Positions 5,711-10,604 of a stretch of 10,604 nt of DNA are shown here, in pieces (the first letter of the stretch is position 1; every line of letters starts with the position of its first letter). A program made the position numbers and the translations under genes. This stretch comes from CAVTAE01 sp051649365 (lineage in GTDB: Bacteria > Deinococcota > Deinococci > Deinococcales > Trueperaceae): NCBI GenBank assembly GCA_051649365.1, contig JBOFGY010000107.1:1-10604 (forward strand), in the 5' to 3' direction. The notes under the pieces are model-generated. The model had not been told where the DNA came from and did not search any database. It saw nothing but the letters and a program-made list of their open reading frames with translations.

Positions 5711-6265
5711 ATGAAAACTGTTATTAAAGAAACCCGTGATCGTATGCAAAAATCCCTCGAGTCCTTCGAGCATAATATTTCAGCAGTTCGCACGGGGCGC
5801 GCCAATCCTGCAATTTTGCAGCGTGTCATGGTGGACTATTATGGAGCACAAATGCCCTTGCCACAAGTGGCCACGGTCTCGAGCCCCGACCCGCGCACCT
5901 TGCAAATTGTGCCATTTGATAAAAGTTCACTGGCGAGTATTGAGAAAGCAATTCAAGACAGTGACTTAGGCTTTAACCCCAATAACAAAGGTGACAGCAT
6001 TTTTATCACTGTGCCAGCCCTCACCGATGAACGCCGCCGCGACCTCATGAAAACAGTCAAGAATATGGCTGAAGAAGCTAAAGTCGCTATTCGGAATATC
6101 CGCCGTGATAGCAATGACGAACTTAAAGAGATGGAAAAAGAAAGTCTCATTTCCGAAGATGAACATAAACAAGGCGAAGCGGAAGTGCAAAAAGCCACCG
6201 ACGAATTTGTAACCAAAGTTGACCAAAAGGTGAAAAGCAAAGAAGAAGACATCATGGCTGTGTAA
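5711..6265 (+). CDS. frr: Ribosome recycling factor
   Basis: A 184-aa RRF, which with EF-G splits the post-termination ribosome. The all-helical domain I is formed by the N- and C-terminal parts, with SLESFEHNISAVRTGRANPAIL near the start and RNIRRDSNDELKEMEKES late. The inserted beta/alpha domain II lies between about residues 31 and 105: VDYYGAQMPLPQVATVSSPDPRTL, then IQDSDLGFNPNNKGDSIFITVPALTDERR. The length is typical (about 185 aa). The ATG at 5711 has GGAGGA (5701-5706) just upstream, the strongest ribosome binding site in the window, as expected for an abundant factor. It follows pyrH and is convergent with the rsm22 gene, with 81 nt between the stops. Confidence 0.97.
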   Translation: MKTVIKETRDRMQKSLESFEHNISAVRTGRANPAILQRVMVDYYGAQMPLPQVATVSSPDPRTLQIVPFDKSSLASIEKAIQDSDLGFNPNNKGDSIFITVPALTDERRRDLMKTVKNMAEEAKVAIRNIRRDSNDELKEMEKESLISEDEHKQGEAEVQKATDEFVTKVDQKVKSKEEDIMAV

Positions 6266-6318
6266 CTCTTAGGTGGAAAGAATTTGGGCAGTTTTTTGAA
6301 GTGTAAAAAAGCTAAATG

Positions 6319-6362
6319 AAAGGCTGAAGGTAGAAGGCAAAAAAGCCTAGCTTTCAGCCTTT
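6319..6362. terminator. Hairpin shared by convergent frr and rsm22, probable bidirectional terminator
   Basis: AAAGGCTGAA (6319-6328) pairs perfectly with TTCAGCCTTT (6353-6362). Inside, AGGC (6335-6338) pairs with GCCT (6345-6348) around an A6 loop, with a small internal bulge between the stems. T-rich DNA follows on both strands, but not as a clean run. The arms are built of heptamers (AAGGCTG, AAGGTAG and so on). The stop codon and last residues of rsm22 lie inside the right arm. Confidence 0.55.
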
Positions 6363-7339
6363 TGCTTTAGTATCTCTCCCCACTCGAGCTTCTTCGCTTC
6401 TTTGAACACTTCGCCTTGTCGTTTACTGAAAGTATTGTTGCTACTCGAGCCATCGGCTTTACATAGTTTAAGTTGTACGAAGCCACTGCGTGTTTTGGGT
6501 GGGCTTAGTACTCTCGAGTAGCTTGTTGTGGCGTGGTGTCTTGTGGCGATGAGATAAGCATATTTTTCATCTTCCCAACCAACCTCGGCGTGTTTCGTGT
6601 GTTTGTGCAGTCTCGAGCGGGCTACGCGCTGCGAAAAATGACACCAATCTGGTGAAGTGAGCGGGCAGATTTCGTGATGTGGGCAAGGAGCTAAAATGGT
6701 TGCGTTAGCCTCAATGAGTTGCGTTCTTGCTGTCAAAATTCTTTGCCAACCTGCGGGCGTGCCAGGTTCGACCAGGACGAGGGTATGCGTTGTTTGTTCC
6801 CATAAACGGTGAAGGAGTTGAGACTGTGCCACGTCCTCGAGTTCGTTGAGAACATAGGCAGCACTGACAAGTTCACTCTTAGGTGCACTAAAGTCAGTAG
6901 TAATAAAGTCAGTGGCGATATTGACGGTGTGCCAAACGGTTTCTTGTAGAGGCGAACCTAATGTTTCGCCCCAATGGCGAATGGTGGTGCTGGCCTCGAG
7001 CAGCGTTGCTTTCTTCAAGTTCCGCCAGTGTTCCGAGGCTGCCCACATAACCGTGCCTGGGCCAGCACCAACATCGAGCAGTGTGGTCGGCGCAAAGTCA
7101 GGGTTTAGTTCCTGAAGAGCCTTAAAACATGCAGAAACAGCCGCGTATGTTGCAGGCAGCCGTGTAGCAAGGTAGGCTTGCGCAGCTAAATTGTCACTTA
7201 AATGAAACGTGCTGTCTTTGACTTCGTCGCGGTAACGGCTCGAGAGCCCATCGGCAGCTTTCATGAGGTCAGACATTGCGGTAGAACCCAAAGCAGCTTC
7301 TACGGCTTGACGGAGTTGTCGGGGAAGTTCCATGAACAT
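6347..7339 (-). CDS. Rsm22/METTL17-family small-subunit ribosome methyltransferase-like protein
   Basis: A 330-aa protein of the Rsm22 family (mitochondrial Rsm22/METTL17 and bacterial relatives), which assists small ribosomal subunit assembly; direct rRNA methylation is proposed but uncertain. Motif I of the SAM fold is LLDVGAGPGT (87-96), followed by TLLEAS (112-117), SAYVLNEL (159-166) and LVLVEPGTPAGW (187-198). Downstream comes CPHHEICPLTSPDWCHFSQRV (219-239). C219, C225, C233 and probably C293 match in spacing the four cysteines that hold a [4Fe-4S] cluster in METTL17. The C-terminal tail is basic. Starts at 7339 and 7333 are both possible; neither has a Shine-Dalgarno, and TAATTT lies 6 nt before the 7333 ATG. 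Seven CTCGAG palindromes fall in this gene. Its position beside rpsB, tsf and frr supports a ribosomal role. Confidence 0.85.
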   Translation of the reverse strand: MFMELPRQLRQAVEAALGSTAMSDLMKAADGLSSRYRDEVKDSTFHLSDNLAAQAYLATRLPATYAAVSACFKALQELNPDFAPTTLLDVGAGPGTVMWAASEHWRNLKKATLLEASTTIRHWGETLGSPLQETVWHTVNIATDFITTDFSAPKSELVSAAYVLNELEDVAQSQLLHRLWEQTTHTLVLVEPGTPAGWQRILTARTQLIEANATILAPCPHHEICPLTSPDWCHFSQRVARSRLHKHTKHAEVGWEDEKYAYLIATRHHATTSYSRVLSPPKTRSGFVQLKLCKADGSSSNNTFSKRQGEVFKEAKKLEWGEILKQKAES

Positions 7340-7353
7340 AAATTACAGCATGA

Positions 7354-7394
7354 AGGAGGTAGGAGATAGCAAACGCTCCTATCTCTCATCTCCT
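7354..7394. repeat. Intergenic hairpin with 7-nt periodic arms (rsm22-prpC)
   Basis: The left arm 7354-7369 pairs with 7379-7394 at 15 of 16 positions (two G-U pairs, one A-C mismatch) around a 9-nt loop. The left side runs as heptamers GAAGGAG, GTAGGAG, and the right side as CTATCTC, TCATCTC. It occupies the divergent promoter region between the rsm22 and phosphatase genes, so here it cannot be a terminator of a convergent pair. Confidence 0.65.
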
Positions 7395-7487
7395 AATTCG
7401 CAAATGTGAAAAGTCTCATGTTCTTTTCAGGTCTATTTGTGGAATTTCCCTTCTACTCACGTGATTTGGCACGCTAGACTAGGCACT

Positions 7488-8273
7488 GTGCGTGCTTCTG
7501 TAACTGATAGTGCCAGGGTTAAGCTCGGACACGGTTCCGATGTGGGCCGAGTGCGACCCTTTAACGAAGATTATCACCGCGTCTGGCAGTTCCCACTTGT
7601 GGACGGCGGTCACCTGACGTTGCTTGCTGTTGCTGATGGTATGGGTGGAGCTGCCGCGGGTGAAGTGGCAAGTAAACTTGCCATGGAAGTGCTTAATGAA
7701 TCGTTTGGACGCTATGTGGAGGAACTCAACCAGGGTCGTCCAGTTATCTCTATTGACAAGCTTTTAGATAAAGCCATTCGTTTAGCCAATCGCCGTGTTT
7801 ACGCGGCGGCTCTGCGTAATCAGGGACGGCGCGGCATGGGAACGACGCTCAGTGTCGTTACGGTTTATCATCAAAAAGCTTATTTGGGTCATGTCGGTGA
7901 CTCGAGAGCTTTTTTAGTTCGCAAGGACAAAATCTATCAACTCACGAAAGACCACTCTTGGGTCGAAGAACAGGTTGAAAAAGGTCTTTTAGGTGAAGAA
8001 GAGGCTAAGCATCATGAGTGGCGTAACCTGATTACAAGGGCTCTTGGTACCAAACCTCAAGTCTCGCCTGATATCATTGAACTTGCTGTGCAGCGTAATG
8101 ATGTATTCTTACTTTCAACTGATGGGTTGCATGGGTTGGTTAAGCCTGAAGAAATGCTCGGTGAAGTCAAGCGTACAACGAGTCATCAAGCTTCCGTCGA
8201 ATATCTCATCTCTCTCGCCAACGAGCGCGGTGGCCCTGATAATATTACCTTGATTATTGCGGAGATGACCTGA
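7488..8273 (+). CDS. PP2C-family protein serine/threonine phosphatase
   Basis: A soluble PPM/PP2C phosphatase (261 aa from the chosen start) that would reverse Ser/Thr phosphorylation made by the kinase encoded next. The metal-dependent catalytic motifs are complete: RPFNED (23-28), ADGMGG (49-54, metal ligand D50), GTTLS (118-122), GHVGDSRAF (134-142), LLSTDGLHG (209-216, D212) and GGPDNIT (248-254, D251). The domain fills nearly the whole protein and there is no membrane segment. The start is uncertain: the frame is open to a TTG at 7437 (277 aa, weak AGG upstream) and a GTG at 7461. I prefer the GTG at 7488 because TAGACT ends 7 nt before it, as in leaderless messages, and because the domain starts shortly after. 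The stop TGA overlaps the kinase ATG. Equivalent to PrpC/Stp of other bacteria. Confidence 0.92.
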   Translation: MRASVTDSARVKLGHGSDVGRVRPFNEDYHRVWQFPLVDGGHLTLLAVADGMGGAAAGEVASKLAMEVLNESFGRYVEELNQGRPVISIDKLLDKAIRLANRRVYAAALRNQGRRGMGTTLSVVTVYHQKAYLGHVGDSRAFLVRKDKIYQLTKDHSWVEEQVEKGLLGEEEAKHHEWRNLITRALGTKPQVSPDIIELAVQRNDVFLLSTDGLHGLVKPEEMLGEVKRTTSHQASVEYLISLANERGGPDNITLIIAEMT

Positions 8274-10327
8274 TGATTTTTCTACTAATGCTTCTTGCCC
8301 TTGTTGCAGCTTTTCTTATTTGGAGAGCTCCAGCCTGGCTTGCGTATAGCGTTTTAGGTATCTCTTTACTCGTGAGTGGCTGGCTTTTTAGTTTGAGTGT
8401 TGGGCAGCCAGGGGGAGGACGTGCGGTCTTACCTTTGCTCCTGTACGCCCTTTCCTTAGGCTTAGTCGTGCCAATGCGGGGCGTGGGTGGTGCTGGACGT
8501 GTTGCTCCTTCTAGAACGAATAAGGTGTCTGCGCGGAAAAAAGATGGTGCCAATGGCATGATGGTGAAAGGCGACGTGATGTCGTCGCTCGAGGCCATTG
8601 ACATTCCTGGCTATGAAGTCTTGGAAAAAGTGGGTTCAGGTGGTATGGCCAGTGTATTTCGTGCCAAGCGTAAATCCGATGGGCAAATTGTAGCTATGAA
8701 AATTCCGATGGAACAGTATGTTCAAGATGCGAAGTTTATTCGCCGCTTCCACCGTGAAGCAGAAGTGGCGCAAAGCCTCGACCACCCTAACATTGTCAAA
8801 ACGTTTGAGCACGGCTCGATGGGCGTGAAGCACTATATGGCGATGGAGTTTGTGGATGGGCGTAGTCTGGAAGGGTACATTGAAGGGGGTGACCTCCATA
8901 CCAATCTTTCCACCGAAATCATGAAGTCTGTGGTACGTGCCTTGCAGCATATTCACGTGAAGGGCATTATTCACCGTGATATTAAACCCGCCAACATCAT
9001 GATTCTTAAAGATGCCATCAAATCCAAAGACCCACTCGTTTTCGATTATAACGGTGTAAAGCTCATGGATTTTGGGATTGCAGGTGGCAAGATTTTGACG
9101 CGTCTCACCATGACGGGTGCGCGTGTCGGTACACCCATTTACATGTCTCCCGAGCAGGCTCGCGGCCTCAAAATTGATTACCGCAGCGATATCTATAGCT
9201 TGGGTCTTGTCTTTTATGAAATGCTTACGGGTCAAACTGCCTTTAAAGGTGGTTATGAAGCGATTGTCCATCAGCAAATTTTCCAAACACCACCACCACC
9301 ACGTCAGCTTAATCTCGCCATTCCTAAAGTGCTCGATACGCTCATCATGCGGATGATTGCAAAAGAAGCTGACGAACGTCCTAAACTTTCAGAAGTGCTC
9401 GAGATTCTAGAAAAAGGCGATGCCTTTGCTGATGATGGGCCACTCGATTTGCCAAGTCGCATCATTCTAACTGTAAGTTCACGACAAGGCGTTTTGCGCA
9501 TCCTCGATCCAAAGGGTTCGCTGCATACGTCGCTTGGTAATATTGGGGTGGGTGAAGGTTCTTTTTCGGCAGCTCCACTTTCGGTTTCTGTCAACAGCGA
9601 AGGTCATTTCCTCGCTGCAATTTTTGAATACCGCGTCGGTGGTGATAACCACCGTATGATTCACAAACTTGATGGCAGTGGTAAGGCACTTGCTTCCTTT
9701 GGTGCTTACGGTATGAAACCCGGTGAATTTCTCTATCCTATTTCACTTTCCGTTGCCCCCGATGACCGCACCTATGTGCTCGACTCTGAGACAAATCTTG
9801 TTCAAGCCTTTGATAGCCACGGCGCATACCTCTTTAATTTTGGTGGACGCGGAGAAGGGCGTGGCACGTTTAATGACCCACGTCTTATTAGTGTTGCGGC
9901 TGATGGCTCAGTGTACGTGTTGGATTATGGCAACCGTCAAATTCAACGCTTTGACGCTTCTGGACGCTATCAAACGCGCTGGGCCTTCAAAATGGGCACA
10001 GGGCAAGAAGGTATGCGCATCATTGACGGTTTTACCGTTGATCAACACGGTAACCTTTATGTCAGCGATGCTACGGGCGGTAAGGTTCGTAAAATCACAC
10101 CTCAAGGCAAAGTTGAAGTGTCTTATGCAATTGATCCCTTGCAAGGTGAAGCTACGGACACGTTACTCGACCTCGGAATAGATGACCAGGGCTTCCTTTA
10201 TGCTTCGCGGCGCGGCGGTCACCTCATCCGCAAATATGACACAGCAGGACGACTTATTGAAACAATGGAGACTTATGCCCCCGTTGTGCAGATGATTGTA
10301 GATGTTGAAGTGGGTGTGCCTGCCTAG
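8273..10327 (+). CDS. Membrane-anchored Ser/Thr protein kinase with C-terminal NHL-type beta-propeller
   Basis: A 684-aa three-part protein. Residues 2-68 give three hydrophobic helices (about 2-17, 21-43, 51-68); positive charges after helix 3 (R69, R76, R81, K84, R88-K90) place the rest in the cytosol. A Hanks-type kinase domain follows at about 114-380: glycine loop GSGGMASV (121-128), lysine K143 in AMKIP, helix-C glutamate E162, HRDIKPAN (234-241), DFG (267-269), GTPIYMSPEQ (286-295), SDIYSLG (305-311) and R369. All catalytic residues are present. The stretch between NIM and DFG is about 12 residues longer than in PknB-like kinases. Residues about 395-675 hold roughly six repeats with the pattern of hydrophobic-x-D-x-x-G-x-hydrophobic-Y-V-x-D and F-G-x-x-G, as in NHL propellers, a likely protein- or ligand-binding platform. 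The gene overlaps the phosphatase gene by one base, with GGAG at 8261-8264 as its binding site. Confidence 0.93.
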   Translation: MIFLLMLLALVAAFLIWRAPAWLAYSVLGISLLVSGWLFSLSVGQPGGGRAVLPLLLYALSLGLVVPMRGVGGAGRVAPSRTNKVSARKKDGANGMMVKGDVMSSLEAIDIPGYEVLEKVGSGGMASVFRAKRKSDGQIVAMKIPMEQYVQDAKFIRRFHREAEVAQSLDHPNIVKTFEHGSMGVKHYMAMEFVDGRSLEGYIEGGDLHTNLSTEIMKSVVRALQHIHVKGIIHRDIKPANIMILKDAIKSKDPLVFDYNGVKLMDFGIAGGKILTRLTMTGARVGTPIYMSPEQARGLKIDYRSDIYSLGLVFYEMLTGQTAFKGGYEAIVHQQIFQTPPPPRQLNLAIPKVLDTLIMRMIAKEADERPKLSEVLEILEKGDAFADDGPLDLPSRIILTVSSRQGVLRILDPKGSLHTSLGNIGVGEGSFSAAPLSVSVNSEGHFLAAIFEYRVGGDNHRMIHKLDGSGKALASFGAYGMKPGEFLYPISLSVAPDDRTYVLDSETNLVQAFDSHGAYLFNFGGRGEGRGTFNDPRLISVAADGSVYVLDYGNRQIQRFDASGRYQTRWAFKMGTGQEGMRIIDGFTVDQHGNLYVSDATGGKVRKITPQGKVEVSYAIDPLQGEATDTLLDLGIDDQGFLYASRRGGHLIRKYDTAGRLIETMETYAPVVQMIVDVEVGVPA

Positions 10328-10346
10328 GGCTAGTCTCGAGCTAGGC
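10322..10346. repeat. Inverted repeat at the kinase gene end
   Basis: GCCTAG (10322-10327, containing the kinase stop) is the reverse complement of CTAGGC (10341-10346), with a 13-nt loop that ends in CTCGAG, the only non-coding copy of that palindrome here. No T-run follows, so termination is doubtful. In the rest of 10328-10455 I see no supported gene. Confidence 0.3.
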
Positions 10347-10455
10347 TTGATACGCCACGTTTGGTACAGATTCTCCAAAACCCAGCTGATTGGCGACACT
10401 TGATTTATAAGGAAATTCATAGTTATACCAATTCTTTATTGAAGTGACGCATAAA

Positions 10456-10604
10456 CTAGATTGAAGATTGAAGCCAGTCCCAAAAGCAAAGGCGTTTGAT
10501 GCGCTCAGGGTCAGCCGCGAGTTTGGACAAGACGTCATCGACAGCATGACGCTTGTCGAGCAAAGAAAGATAGACAATGCCTTCGATAGCTCTACGCATT
10601 TCTT
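10456..10604 (-). CDS. C-terminal end of an unidentified minus-strand protein
   Basis: A minus-strand frame enters from the right edge and ends at a TAG complementary to 10456-10458, leaving about 48 residues in view. They read EMRRAIEGIVYLSLLDK, then RHAVDDVLSKLAADPERIK and RLCFWDWLQSSI: an amphipathic, helix-like sequence with plausible codon use. An ATG at its second visible codon (complement of 10597-10599) could make it a very short gene, but a longer gene continuing beyond the window is more likely. I do not recognise the family. It is convergent with the kinase gene. Confidence 0.45.
   Translation of the reverse strand, partial: EMRRAIEGIVYLSLLDKRHAVDDVLSKLAADPERIKRLCFWDWLQSSI

Noticed and set aside
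5953..6255. Overlapping minus-strand frames opposite frr
   Set aside because: Two competing antisense frames without motifs or ribosome binding sites, opposite an intact frr.
7437..7487. TTG or GTG starts that lengthen the phosphatase by up to 17 residues
   Set aside because: Only a weak AGG precedes the TTG and the added residues show no PP2C feature. They are not excluded, and the alternative is stated in the gene entry.
8636..9286. Long minus-strand open frame (216 codons) opposite the kinase domain
   Set aside because: It lies wholly antisense to a kinase domain with complete motifs, shows no family motif, and its composition is that of a complementary-strand shadow.
10341..10577. Minus-strand frame of 78 codons downstream of the kinase
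   Set aside because: It overlaps the more protein-like frame ending at 10456 in another phase. Its last 30 or so residues look somewhat protein-like, but nothing supports a start or a family.

Overview
The window is bacterial chromosomal DNA built around a conserved translation and cell-growth block. It reads, left to right: a complete IS5-family insertion sequence (1-868, transposase on the minus strand); trmB and pgeF overlapping on the plus strand; rpsB and tsf; pyrH and frr; a minus-strand Rsm22/METTL17-type ribosomal methyltransferase gene; a plus-strand PP2C phosphatase and membrane-anchored Ser/Thr kinase-NHL pair; and the end of a further minus-strand gene entering from the right edge. 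The order rpsB-tsf-pyrH-frr is widespread in bacteria and does not name a phylum. The short EF-Ts (197 aa), the TrmB with a long C-terminal extension, the Rsm22 homologue and several genes lacking a Shine-Dalgarno are compatible with a Deinococcota-like or other deep-branching lineage, but this is only a suggestion.

Transcription units as read from spacing and signals: trmB-pgeF are coupled through a TGATG overlap. rpsB has its own promoter and a leader of about 140 nt, and rpsB-tsf end at a strong intrinsic terminator at 4551-4576. pyrH-frr restart downstream of a palindromic repeat. frr and rsm22 are convergent and share a hairpin. rsm22 and the phosphatase gene are divergent. The phosphatase and kinase genes overlap by TGATG and should act as an antagonistic pair. 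Functionally the left and middle parts serve tRNA modification (TrmB), peptidoglycan quality control (PgeF), ribosomal protein S2, elongation factor Ts, UMP synthesis, ribosome recycling and probably small-subunit assembly (Rsm22). The right part is a phosphorylation switch whose input is unknown.

Two features stand out beyond the genes. First, the palindrome CTCGAG occurs 22 times where about 2 to 3 are expected. It is absent from the insertion sequence, and all but one copy lie inside genes, in two reading frames. This looks like a highly iterated palindrome comparable to cyanobacterial HIP1. Second, every intergenic gap longer than about 75 nt between pgeF and the phosphatase gene carries a hairpin-forming element of a different sequence. 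Four of these are built from degenerate 7-nt units in both arms. I found no CRISPR array, tRNA, rRNA, defence island or origin.
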